Below are positions 22,154-33,272 of a DNA stretch of 64,000 bases, piece after piece; within the stretch, counting starts at the first letter, position 1, and every line of letters starts with the position of its first letter. The position numbers and the translations under genes are program-made. Location: assembly GCA_030248295.1 (NCBI GenBank), contig JASANH010001367.1, forward strand, positions 620,001-684,000, in the 5' to 3' direction. Under the pieces are notes generated by a model. The model saw only the letters and a program-made list of their open reading frames with translations. It made no database searches and had not been told where the DNA came from. This DNA comes from Mesodorylaimus sp. YZB2_4. Its lineage: Eukaryota; Nematoda; Enoplea; Dorylaimida; Dorylaimidae.

Positions 22154-25100
22154 ATGGCATCTTCGAAATCTTTTGACGACGCCTCATTCCTCGACAGGGT
22201 GATTTCTCGCCTCGGCGAAGAGCAGCTCGGTGGTGGTTACTTAAAAGCTGCCGAAATAATTCGGCTGGTTCGATTGGCAGCCAATTCGTTCCTCAAACAA
22301 GAGACGCTGATCGCGATCGAACCTCCGATCACCATCCTGGGCGATATCCATGGCCAATTTCGGGATCTGCTGTCCTTGCTCTTGGCAACTGGACGACCGC
22401 CCTCGGTGCGATATCTCTTTTTAGGTATGTAAGTCACAAAGGTTCACGTAGGCGCTGGTGCCGCTGTGATAAGTAGACGGTGATTCAGGAGATTACGTGG
22501 ATCGGGGAACTCGCAGCATCGAAGTCATGTGCTTGCTGCTCGCTTTCAAAGTACGCTATCCAGAGGACGTCTATCTTCTTCGAGGTACTGTAGCTATTTG
22601 CTTTTGCCCGCCCATTCATTGGTTATGTTTATCGGGCAGGAAACCACGAAAGCCGTTGCATCAACCGGGTGTATGGCTTCCACGCTGAATGTCTTCAACG
22701 GTACAGCCTCAAGATATGGCACGTGTTTCACGTAAGTAGACTTTTCAAACAGGAAATCAACCAATTATTTGATCCTGTTTAGGAAGCCTTCAACGCAATG
22801 CCTCTTTGTGCATTGATCAGTCATCGCATCTTCTGTGCCCACGGTGGCCTGCCTCGTAACTTGCGTAGCTTTGACGACATACGACGGATCAAGAGACCGC
22901 TCGAAGTATCCGACGACGGAATCATCTGCGATCTTCTTTGGTCGGATCCGTGCAAGAATACGAAAGGGAGGCTAAGTGTTTCTGCAAGAGACGCATAAGC
23001 AGTGAATTCCTCTACTGTTTCAGGTTGGGCGGAAAATTACGAAAGAGGTGTGAGCTTCTTGTTTGGTGAAGACGTGGTTCTTGATTTCTGCGCACAATTT
23101 GACGTCGATATGATCGTGCGAGCTCACCAGGTAAGTTTGAAGATAAAGGATCATACATCTATTTTGTTTTCCTGGCTTTTGGCCTAGTGGGTTAGGCATC
23201 TACAATCTACAAGTGGGTTCACACGTGGTGTGCGCATTTATCGACAAATAATTACGTGCGGTGTTAAAATCGCGGAATAGATTTGTGTATTCGCTTGACC
23301 TCGAGTCTGCATGCCTACAGGTGGTGACGTGGAAAAATATTAGCAGTAATATAATGAACATGAGCTGAAAGGATGCAAGCATAGGCAAAGAGCACTTCTC
23401 AACTAAACTAAACCAAAAATTAAAACACTCAAATTAAAAAACTATACTTGAATGAGAGTTTCATTATTAAAAACGTTTTCACCAAATTTTAGGTTTTCGA
23501 CGAGGGCTACAACATCTGTGCCAAGGGGCACCTTATCACTGTATTCAGTGCGCCCAACTATGCCGGCACCTATAGGAACTCTGCTGGTGTCTTGCACATA
23601 GACAGCAATCTGCGCTGCCGGATACAAGTGAGTCCAGCGAATACGATGCTCCTTGCAGCTTATGTGCCACTGCTTTACATACAGGTCTTGGAACCCCAGG
23701 TAAATAAGCCGAAAGATGACGACGTGGCTAGCGCGGAAGAGACATCAATGGGCATCCCCAAAGCACCAAATCCGGACGCTGCCACTCTGTGGATTCGTCG
23801 CGCCCTAAACCAAATGCATCAGCTATTCAACAGTGCTGGATATTCGTTGGTGAGACAAAAGTAAAATGACTCAAATCAACCTAAAAATCAACCTAGTCTT
23901 TAGTATCACCCTGGTCAACCCGAGCCGCCCAAGAGATGGTGGCGGACGACAGTGGCAACGGGAGAATCTCATCTGAGCTATCGAGCCCCACCTCCAGCAG
24001 CTTCGATCGAACTGGCCATCGAGGTGAAGGGACTACCCGTCACGGCTACATCCTCCTTGCTGCTGAAGGCCCAAGTCGAAGGCAACAGCGCCTTGTTCGA
24101 GCATACCATGCCCGCCCGCTCCGAGTACAATTTGCAAAGTAATCAATTTTCCTTCATGATTTTTAACATCCGCAATATATTTTCCTTTTTTAGCACTGCC
24201 ACGTTTGGATGAGTCGGTTCGCAAGGAAGTTGAAAATTCCTTTTTCAAAGCAGTCATCGAAGCAGCCAAGGGCAGCGTTCCGAGTGAAAATAAGGTATGG
24301 GCCATCCATAAAAGGACGTCCGCCAAAAACCGCGTTTTTTGACTCCCCCCCCCCTCTCGCTATCCCCCTTTCATCCATTTTGCTTTGACCTCCTAAAAAT
24401 GGACGTCAACTTTAGCGGAACCCCCCTCTTGCATAGCAAATATTCACTTTAAAAACGCATTGCTCCCAGCATTGACCGATTCGCCGAAATGATGGGTTTC
24501 CAGTCTGATCTGTTGGATCTGCGGAATCGGCAATTGACATTTTTCGCGCTCTTCCTGCTTGAAAACAGATAATAATGTCTACCATGCTGCATATGGTTGA
24601 AGGATAACAATTTTTCTCTAAAATTGGTATCGCATCCCCCTTTAGATGCAGGTTGGTTCTTGTGAGTTTTTTGAGTGGTCATAGACATTGAAAGCGAGGA
24701 AACGGGGTGGTCTGGTGAGGGCGTTATGCCAAAGACGTCAGCCCATTTTAGTATCTTCTTCCTTGAAGCAAATCAGCCAGATCGATGCTGTACCATGCTG
24801 TGGATCGGGTCAGTCGATGTTCAGCATTTCTAATCATCATCATCTCTGACATCCCGGTGATGGAACAAATAAATGTAACCCTGACACCAGTGGACCTGGG
24901 ATCCCGATCCCGGCATTGAGGCATGTACAGTATGTAGGCATAAGCACGCTAGATACTCTCTGATCCATCATATTTGCGATCAAGAGGCGACAGCAACATC
25001 AGCTCAAATCGATGATAATGGTAGCCACGCTGACTTTGCTAAAGCCTAGGCTGACCTTCCTGGGCGTGTATCGAAACTGCAAATATACTCATCAATTTTA

Positions 25101-25894
25101 GCTTATACTTTATAAAATGATTGAAAATCGACTAAAGAAAAAGCTTAAAAACCCTGGATGTCTAAAAAGTGTGCTTTAGTGAGGAAAATGGGCTCACTCA
25201 GAGGCAAAAAACAGAAAAATTCATAAAGTCCTGATCACGGCCGGGGACTGCCCTGATCCCGATCCGAAAAAAGTGATCCTGACCTATCCCTACTGGCGAG
25301 TGGGGGAAAGTAATCAGTCCCCATGGCTAAGAAGGGTCAGAACTTCATTTTGCTGTTTAAGCAGCAGGTATAGTCGCAAAACTCGCTCATTGTCAGTCAG
25401 TATGTCCGCCAGTCGACTTCCACTCCTACACCTGCTTGGCTTGATTACACAAGGCACCTGATTTGAGCGGTGAAAACACTAAAAACAGCTAACTAAAAGC
25501 AGCACTAAAAACGTTTTATCCGCCTCAGAAAAAGAGAAGCCGAGAGATGAAAGAGTTGAGAACTTGAATATAATCGATCTGAGTCACCTGATGAGGAGTC
25601 TTTGGGTGGACGTTAGATGATTTCAAATATGGTAATTTTGTATCTAATATTCACTAATGGTGATTACGCCAATTTTCCGAGATATCTCCCACCAAGTTTG
25701 TAAAGTGGACGTCCACTTAGCGCCAGCCTCCTCCTCCCCCATCCGTTTCCGTCCACTTTTCGCCAACCCCCACCCACCTCTTCGGGTGGACGTACTTTAT
25801 GGATAACCCCTATTGACTAAATATACTTCTAAGTTATGGTCAAAATTTGTGCCTCCTGTCTATTTTTCAGTCTGACCATCAGAAGGCATCCTGA
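22154..25894 (+). CDS. PP1-like Ser/Thr protein phosphatase with long C-terminal extension
   Basis: Metallo-dependent PPP-family phosphatase. Exons: 22154-22424, 22489-22584, 22640-22731, 22783-22975, 23024-23130, 23493-23627, 23685-23849, 23904-24138, 24194-24294, 25871-25894; phases close to 472 residues. All catalytic motifs are present in order: [47 protein letters not shown] and SAPNY. The metal-binding Asp, His and Asn residues are kept. The beta12-beta13 loop, YCGEFDN in PP1, is YAGTYRN, so inhibitor and regulator binding should differ. After about residue 300 comes a tail of about 170 residues with no domain I know: acidic ([13 protein letters not shown]), then [11 protein letters not shown], then a helical [22 protein letters not shown]1 is usually about 330 aa. 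The start is the ATG giving [17 protein letters not shown], matching the PP1 N-terminus. The last intron contains a 1.5-kb mobile element. Confidence 0.92.
23181..23240 (+). repeat. tRNA-like SINE fragment in a PP1-like gene intron
   Basis: GGCCTAGTGGGTTAGGCATC, followed within 40 bp by TGTGCGCATTTA, matches the minus-strand family at 28249-28388 and 52738-52865 (GGCCTGTGGGTTAGGCGTC, GTGCGCGCATTTACA). Only the A-box half is clear. It sits in the intron 23131-23492. Confidence 0.45.
24299..25810. mobile_element. Non-autonomous DNA transposon with terminal inverted repeats, inside the last intron of the PP1-like gene
   Basis: Left end GGGCCATCCATAAAAGGACG; right end, reversed, GGGGTTATCCATAAAGTACG, both continuing TCC(G/A)CC. 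That is about 22 matches over 27 positions. TAT directly flanks both ends, fitting a 3-bp target duplication. Subterminal motifs recur at both ends (AAATGGACGTCAACTTTAGCG left; AAGTGGACGTCCACTTAGCG right), with long C-runs. No transposase frame is visible, so it is non-autonomous. Its inside holds GATC-rich repeat pieces (24783-24905, 25230-25275) and the hairpin-rich repeat copy B, i.e. nested insertions. Superfamily not determined. Confidence 0.7.
25288..25455 (+). repeat. Hairpin-rich repeat, copy B
   Basis: Aligns with 21545-21722: TGGCGAGTGGGGGAAAGTAA versus TGGCGAGTGGGAGAGAGTAA, CAGGTATAGTCGCAA versus TAGGTATAGTCGCAA, then CGACTTCCACTCCTACACCT versus the equivalent end of copy A. The first stem-loop is kept with a different sequence (GGGG...CCCC around AGTAATC); later hairpins are decayed. 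It lies within the transposon at 24299-25810. Confidence 0.6.
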
Positions 25895-26610
25895 AGAACC
25901 TAATCAGATTCGGCACTTGACTATCCAGTGCACAAATGCCAGTGTGGGTTCGCCTGTTTATGTGCCATGTAAAGAGGTTTTATGCTGCTTTTCTACTTCG
26001 ATAACCGCGGTTCAGGCAGGACATGTCAATCCGAACGATGCAAATACAGGACTCGAGTCGACCATAGAAACATGGCATGCCAAGCAAAACATGCCGATCT
26101 GATCATTTGGCTAGGATCAGTCGCCCGCAGGTAAGGCTATAATGGCCAAAAATGCTATGTATTATCATCTCAAAGGTGTTTGCTAATAAGCAAATCTCGA
26201 AACACATGCGCCTATTGAAAGCAAAAAGTCTTTTCTCATTTGGCACGAAACACTTTCTTCGACGAAGGCGACTATGCTCATTCGGCCTGCGAGCGCGCTC
26301 CCTCGTCTAGGCCTTGGATAGACGGGGTGGATTGACCGTACCAGCCAGGTTCTCTGAGGACCACCCATAAAATTCAACTTCCTGGCCAACTTGTTCTGAA
26401 TGTCTTCGATTACTAATCGCGCAAAATTATAAGGCACGCAAAATCAGCTTGGCGACTGCAGTCATTCATTGCATTTTAAAAGACTGTAATTCCTCGAGGA
26501 CGGCACAATCATTGTCTTGCTCCTTGGCCCCGACATTCCTCAATTTCGTATTCCGAGAACGCCGAAGCGCATTGAAGACGCAACAACGTTGACTCATTAA
26601 CCATTTGGAA
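25895..26610. other. Intergenic region downstream of the PP1-like gene
   Basis: I see no gene. The plus-strand frame at 25836-26102 overlaps the last PP1 exon out of frame and is a shadow. Confidence 0.5.
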
Positions 26611-26790
26611 GAGGCCGCGGTGGTGCAGCGGTTTGAAATTAGTCTACCCGAATTGCTTGGTAACTGGTCTCGTACCGCGCTCGATCCCCCGGAGATGGAG
26701 GTCGGTTTGCGAAGCATTAGCTCTCGCTGACCTTCCACACCAGGCCATTGGTGAATCACCTGGGCCCCGTTGCATAAAAGATACGACAAG
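26611..26790 (+). repeat. tRNA-like (SINE-type) repeat
   Basis: A-box TGGTGCAGCGG and B-box-like GCTCGATCCCC are about 55 bp apart (26617-26700). Then unrelated sequence follows, up to CCTGGGCCCCGTTGCATAAA at about 26758, which resembles a Harbinger-type terminal repeat and may mark the left end of the next element. No matching right end was found. Confidence 0.4.
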
Positions 26791-26990
26791 TCAACTCAAT
26801 AAGACAACTATATACCCACGTGCACTGCAATACGAAGACTCCATGAAATAAGAAAACTGCTTACGAAAACTCAGGTGTGCGCGAGGACCTGTCTTAATTG
26901 CGGACTTGAGCCAAGGCCTTTGCATTTTTCTTTGATGCATATCCTTGATCCACAAGTGTGACAGCAGATTTTTTTATATTACGAATTAAA

Positions 26991-27190
26991 ATGGACAAGA
27001 GGCGTCATCACCGATTGAATGACACCCAGAAAATAATCATTGCGAAGCTAATTAAAGAAAGAATATACTTTTCTAAAAGTTCTCAGCGACGGATTCCATA
27101 ACATTTGAGGCCAAAAGAAAAGCGTGGAAGGAGATAATTGAAGAATGTAACAGTGTTTATGGTTTCGAAGCAGGTAATGACTTTTGCACC
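26991..27190 (+). pseudogene. Harbinger-associated Myb/SANT-like DNA-binding gene, broken
   Basis: ATG at 26991 opens MDKRRHHRLNDTQKIIIAKL and runs into a stop after 36 codons. A second frame then continues with TFEAKRKAWKEIIEECNSVY, the typical second half (AW..I...N) of the Myb/SANT-like protein carried by PIF/Harbinger transposons. One frameshift separates the halves. It points toward the transposase remnant on the opposite strand, the convergent arrangement common in this superfamily. Confidence 0.5.
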
Positions 27191-27219
27191 ATTCCGTCTT
27201 GCAGGTTTGAATCTGCTTC

Positions 27220-27732
27220 TTACTTCAGTTGACCCAGACAAAGGTTTTGAGCCTTTACGTAAGAACGTGTGGGGGGAATTTTAAAAAAGAAGCGATTGCG
27301 CACCGCGATCATTATACCTTGCACTTGTTCAGCAGAATCCGGCCAATTTACGACTTCAGGAAACAAATGATCACTAATAGCGTCGATGACTCGACGCAGT
27401 GTACGCGAAAGAGTCGAACTATGTATCCCGTGGCCATCACTGATAGTTCGAAAATAATCACCCGTAGCCAAATATCTAATCCCCAGGCGAATTTGTTGTT
27501 GCGGAGATAATGCGCAGTTTCTATTAGTTCGATGACGAATTAGTGGACCCAATCTATCCACAATGAGATCAATATGAGCATCACTTAAGCGAAACCGCTG
27601 GTGAATATCCATCGGCGGTAAAATAAAATTGACACGTGGTTTAAATATTCTTCGCCGTCGACGAGGAGGTGGTGCACGCTCGCCATCACTTTCGTCACTT
27701 GAAGTGGCCAATGCGTCAAAGAGCCGGATCAT
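27220..27732 (-). pseudogene. PIF/Harbinger (HARBI1-type) transposase, N-terminal part only
   Basis: Starts at 27732 (MIRLFDALATSSDESDGERA). A basic patch PPPRRRRRIFKPR is followed by FRLSDAHIDLIVDRLGPLI, LSPQQQIRLGIRYLATGDYF and HGIHSSTLSRTLRRVIDAIS. These are the hallmark N-terminal helices of HARBI1-like transposases. The DDE catalytic half is absent: the frame ends about 35 bp from the Myb-like remnant, so the middle of the element has been deleted. The element is therefore non-autonomous. Terminal repeats could not be paired. Confidence 0.75.
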
Positions 27733-28248
27733 TCGGCTCAGGGAATAAAAAATTATTACTGTCACAAGTGGAAAACTTGAAAATTGAAGCCTTTTTATAG
27801 ATATCTATAAAGATATCTTACAAATAAAAACCCAAGTTTCAATTTCTAATTTCTCGAAGTACCTATCTTTATAAAATCTTCTAGGTACGATAATATCTCG
27901 ATAGATACTGTATTATGCAGATGCTGCAGGTGATTTTTATTATTATCGCTGCATTCTTCGAAGTCGTGACACGAAATAAAAGCCAAGAAATCCAGATGAC
28001 GCAGAACAAGGTGATTCGAGTGACTCCTATGCTGTGCTAATGTCGCGCGAGCTACAGTATGTTGGTTCACTTGGGTTGTGGAGAGATATGTGGACGACAG
28101 ATGTTGGCAGAAGAGCATACAGGCAGGAATGCATACCAACCAATACCCCTGAAGTCCTTAGCCTCCTAGGGTGTACTGTGCTAGGACTAGCCAGAGCCAC
28201 AGGGACCATGTTCATGTTAATGTTTTACCACATCACCAAACGCTTATG

Positions 28249-28388
28249 CGCACTCGAGGGTGAAGGGACAACTCGAGGGTGAAGGGACATTTTACACGAA
28301 ATGATTTACCGGCCCGCGAGTCGAACACTCGCCCGTAACTGCACACCTGGCGTGAGAGGCAGACGCCTAACCCACAGGCCGCGAGGCC
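28249..28388 (-). repeat. tRNA-derived SINE copy 1
   Basis: Minus strand: GGCCTCGCGGCCTGTGGGTT, then GCGTCTGCCTCTCACGCC, GTGTGCAGTTACGGG and TGTTCGACTCGC (B-box). It shares with 52738-52865 both the tRNA-like head and the distal end (CCTCGAGTGCGC), which fixes the unit at about 130-140 bp. Not a working tRNA: the arms do not close. Confidence 0.6.
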
Positions 28389-29157
28389 GGAGGCCCACCA
28401 CCCCACGCAGTTCGCGACACTTTATGTGCCGCCGCTCACAGGGACCGTTTAGATTCACAATGCGAGGAGCAGCCGCAAGTGCTGGCTGTGTAGGAGGTTC
28501 TGATGGCCCTAGACATAAATTGCCTAAAATGCCATTCATTCACACCATTTACTGCCATGCCCGCAAATCAAAACCAGTCTCTCGACCTCGAGCGAGCTCT
28601 CGGCCTCCTTCCTGGCCTGCTCAGGAGAAGCGGAACAGTTTCCTAAAACATCGCACTGTTGTCTGCAGATAAGATATCCATGCCTGTTGATTCTGCCCTC
28701 AACCCAAAGTCGTTTTCTGCTTTGATTTATAGCTGCGCAAAAAAAGAGTGGCGGTGCAGCAATCTGACTGTGAGTAAATGTTTGTGGGACCTAAACCGGG
28801 GTTTTTTCCTTGCTCCATCGCAGCTTTGCACGAGTTTTTTTTAGATTTAAATATTTTGGGCTCGAGCCTGTTTTGTCTGTAGCCGGCCAGCAGTCAGACC
28901 TTCCAAGAGGTTGTGCGTGGATCAGAACACACACAGCAGTTTCCCTCTGTGCGTCTCCACTATGCTCATCTCCCATGGTGTCCAGTCCAGGATGCCCGGA
29001 CTGGACACCGATGTCCTTTGATGGTGGGGGTGGGCTGTGAAGCCTGTTGGTGCTCCGCAGCTGACTCGTTTGGCTTCCGCTCGGGTACCCGAGTCGAGAG
29101 ACTGAAGCCAGACGAGGCAAACACGTGAAGGGTTATGCCAACCTCCAAACCGTCATC

Positions 29158-29175
29158 GGGGGGGGGGGGGGGGGG
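29158..29175 (+). repeat. Poly-G run (18 G)
   Basis: Eighteen uninterrupted G residues, within a G-rich stretch that also contains GGTGGGGGTGGG 130 bp upstream. A candidate G-quadruplex, or a homopolymer length that may be inexact in the assembly. Confidence 0.95.
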
Positions 29176-32100
29176 TAAACCTGCGATGAGGCCAGCCGCT
29201 CGCTACCAATCAATACGGGTAGACGAACACCGAACCCTGGGGGGTAAATGAGGGTTTACAGTGCTGCATCCTCTTCAAACACAGAGAGTTAGCCAGCAAA
29301 AAACCTGTCGCACTGCTATGTGAGCAGTGCTGCAGTCGACAGCATTGACTCATGGTCATTGTTCCTTTCGACATGTTTTAAGAACCGGACGTTCTTTTCT
29401 TCACGTATGCAAAGCCGCAGCAATTTCGATAAGAGTAGAATTCCTAATTAGCTGGCACAACGAGAGCAATTCCAGCAGAATTGCTGTATATCGTGCATTC
29501 ATGCCGAAAAGTTATGCTATTTCGTGAGCAACTATCATTCCCATCATTTATAAGAAAGACATTATAGACACCTGTCTCAATAGAGGTGCATAGAGCACGT
29601 ATATTGATAATGATTGATCCTTTTCTGAGGCAGTAAATTGAAAGAGCAGTGTCAGTTGCACTGGACTCTTGATCACGCCATACAATCGTAAATCACCGCC
29701 AGTGGCAGATAGCTCGAGGCACGCTCATGGCACATGTGACTCAGTTTGTGTGCGGTTACAGTAAACTTTACATCTTCGCGAAAATATTTATGTTCCCCAT
29801 GGGTGGTTTGATTTGGGATCATTGGCCATTTGACATCTTAGTTTGGGTTCATGAAGTCAACAAGTAAATCCATGGATCCTGGATCTTGATTCGCTGTACC
29901 GTGTCAAGTACAAGATAGCCCTGGGCTCTTCAATGTTTTGCCTTCCTTGCGTCAGAATAAATCTATTGAATAAGCAGGGGACATCACAACAACAAAATAT
30001 ATCCTGTGATTACTTTAAAGAGGTTTGGGTCGATCAGTATGTTTTGACTTGGCACGCATGTTTACGCAAGCGTTAACGTTGCCATCTGACCTGATTGACA
30101 TGAACCTGCCTCGACGGTAAAGGACCTCTAGACAATGCTGTTTCATAAATTTGTTAAAGTCTCTCAACACAATCTGAATAGCAAGTAGGACGACGTAGGA
30201 TCAATTCATGCTTATATAGGCAGTGTTGGCTTTGACTTGGAAAATACGACGAGATTATGTACACTCACTGACGCAAGTGAATCTTGATCAACGTGATGCT
30301 GCTTTTAGGCACAGGCATATAACGCGCGAAAAGAAGTCAAGGGCGATTCATACGGCTAGAAAATTGGCACATGCTACAAATGTCGATGCTGCAAGCAAGG
30401 AGGCACCTACATTTTTGCGTATATTTTCTGTCTTGTGGACCCTGCTCTCGCTCTCTATGTGTTCTTGCGATGTATGGAGAAAATTTGGACTGTTGAACGG
30501 ACGGAATGTTCGGGTTTGAAAGCCAGACAGTGAAAGGTTTGGCCAAAAGAACAATTTTAGCCACTCTTGTCATAATACTTACCCTCCTAGCTTATAAACC
30601 TGAGGCTTATGCGTTCCAGAGGTCCGACTGGGTTATTTATGACAAAGAAGACTTTTCGGCTAGCTTATCGCACTTGTTCTGCAGAAATATGGCGACTCAT
30701 CGCAAATTTAAAGTCGTCCCTCTCTTTCAAACCTTTTGATAAGGAGTGGAGCGTCAAAAAAGTTGAGACATCTTAGAAAATAATTGGGCCATTCGCATTT
30801 GTTCGCAGGCAAAGGGAGCATTTTTCTTCCCAGAAAATTATTTTAATTAGTTATACGCAAGTACCTCGGTCATTTGATCGCAAATGCGGGGTAAATTACG
30901 TTCACATTTCGCGAAACCTAATGATTTGCGTGGGCGCTTTTCTTACTGTGACGTTGTTAGGGCTGTCTAGTTGACTCCCCTCCAGTAAATTTCGTTCCAA
31001 ATTATCCGACAGCTTTTTATAACTTGGTCAGAAACTTCCGTTCAGGTCACCAATGACTCTATGTATATCTACTTCGTTGAGCCTAATGGTAACCACGACA
31101 ATTTTCAGAGCTTCTCTGAGGCGAACTCGATACGGGAAGGAAATGATGAATGCGATTCCCAGCCTCGCTAATTCGCAGATCCGCAGCAACGGCGTCGATC
31201 GGTGCTCCTGAGGAGAGTCTAACATATCTATGCATGAATTTATCGAGTCTTTCAATCCTTTACTGTTCTGCTAGGCGCTCGTGCGATTTTAGCTACTCTC
31301 GTACCCATTCTTCAAACAATATGTTATATCCCAGGTCGTGCTAGTGTCGTGACGGGCGACCACCTTGATGAGGGGAGAGAGTTGTTCATTAGGCCATGGT
31401 TCTCGGTGAAAGACACGACCAAGTATAACTATCCTCGTTCATCTCCATTTCATCTTATAGTTTGTCAAACAAACTATGCAAATTGGATTTCGTTATATTA
31501 ATCATACTATGTTCACGGGGCTCAGTCAGTCTAGTATATTCATCAAAGCCGGGCGCGCCGGACTTGAAGGTAAAAGGTCGAATGGCGCAAGCAGTCGTGA
31601 CCGATGTCTTCGAGCCGTGCACAAAAGGACGAGACTAGACTACCTTGGAGACTTGAGGAAAGGACGTGAAAGGCGCGGGTCGTCTAATAGTTATTTCTTA
31701 TCTTTAGTCAGGTCTCATGCTAGGAGTCAAAAAGGTAAGAGTCCTATTGACTTCCCAATTTGCGTCACTTCATCAAGCTGAACCTGAATGAAATATTTTG
31801 ATTCGCAGGCGAGGACTACGTACTCCATGAAGTTGGAAACTCATACGTTGTATGCCTGTCTGCCTTCATGATGTGCTCCCACAAAGGTTAGGTGCTTGCT
31901 ACGATAGATAAACTGACAATAAGCAGGGGCATCGCCCTTGTAAACACTTTGGGCACAGCAGTGGATGAGTGGCTTCAAAGATGGACTGGTTTTTTTTCAT
32001 TATTCCCCTACTCAACGATGCCTGCCTGGTCCCCTGATATCCTTGCAAGGCAATGCTCAATCCATCTTGGCTAGTTTTCTGTCTCGCGCGTTCCCCATGA

Positions 32101-33272
32101 TTCTTTGTTCGACTTTCCCCGCAGTCTGTTTTAATCATATTCATGACAGACTTTTTAGCCGTGAGTGCATGAAAGTATAAACTAGCCTCTACAATGTCAA
32201 AGCCCTGCAGAGTACCTGGCGTGAATTGCAAACGGTGGAAAGAGACCTATGTAAATCGAATATTAACTGCTGTGATATTTCGACTATTTTTGTAGCGTCT
32301 CTGGCAATTTTCTAGTTGTCTGCCCTGGCTGCTCGTCGGTCGGACAACGCAACGAGGCAATTAGGTAAACTTGTTTTCGTGTCGATAAGCACATATTTCA
32401 TTCGCATTCATTGACAGCCTATGAAACTCTCTCCCGAGGACAATCCTGTATCATATATATCACATGCGTCATTGGGTTTCACTTTGTTTTTTAAAAAGGT
32501 TACTTTGTAACCCTCAATATTATCTAATGAAAGCGTATCCTAAAGCAGCCGCATCGGACTGTACTCGTATACATAGGTGCGCACGGATAGTTGGTACTAT
32601 CAACTAGACAGATTGAAAGAAATTCTTCCGCTTTCTCGACCCTTTTCGTGACTATGGGTAGTTCGCCCCAGGCCAAATATGGCTGTGAAGGCTGTAATTA
32701 TCAGCCCTCGTTGATCTTATGGGCGAGGCTAGGAGCATAGATTCCCGAGGGATATGTTTTTTTAATGACTCAGCAGTTTCAGTCTGCGACAACTGAGCCT
32801 CAATCTACGGTTGGTAGATATGTGCCGAGTGTTTCAAGGTTATAGAATGTAAGTAATCTCGATCCTTTTACACTGCCCTCGGCATTTTTAGATGTTCATT
32901 CGTCTCCGACTGATTCGCTTTGCCCCGGAATAGCAAAACCAAGCCAATTAAAACAGGCTTAGCTGTTGACGAGACTTGTCACGACGTGCTTTCATATCTC
33001 TCGTTTCTTCAGCTGTCTCCCGCGGACTTGAATGCGCTCTCATTTCCGAGCTCGTGGCCTGTTTCCATTATTCTTACAACTATAACCCCCAAAAGCAATT
33101 GCTAACCTTGACACCAGGAACGGGCTTAGCTTCCTCCCGACGCTCAACCGCAGCTTTTCTTTTTCTCCATACATTGTGCACCTAGTTCGCAGGACATGGC
33201 TTCGAAGCCAAGCTCGTGCAAGGTGGCTAATGAAAAATAAGACCAGACTTCTGTCATTTCAGGCATCTCAAC

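Larger units (their letters stand above)
27766..33272. other. 5.5-kb gene desert with small repeats
   Basis: No gene I can support. It contains a 19-bp tandem duplication (ACTCGAGGGTGAAGGGACA twice, about 28254-28290), a tRNA-derived repeat (28249-28388), a 9-bp perfect hairpin (GTCCAGTCC...GGACTGGAC, about 28979-29005) and an 18-G run (29158-29175). Frames at 30223-30519, 30506-30739 and 31028-31255 have no signature. The right end should hold the promoter of the Trk-like kinase. Confidence 0.5.

Noticed and set aside
25585-25625. CTGATGAGGAGTC, second hammerhead-like hit
   Set aside because: No GAAAC segment after the would-be stem II.
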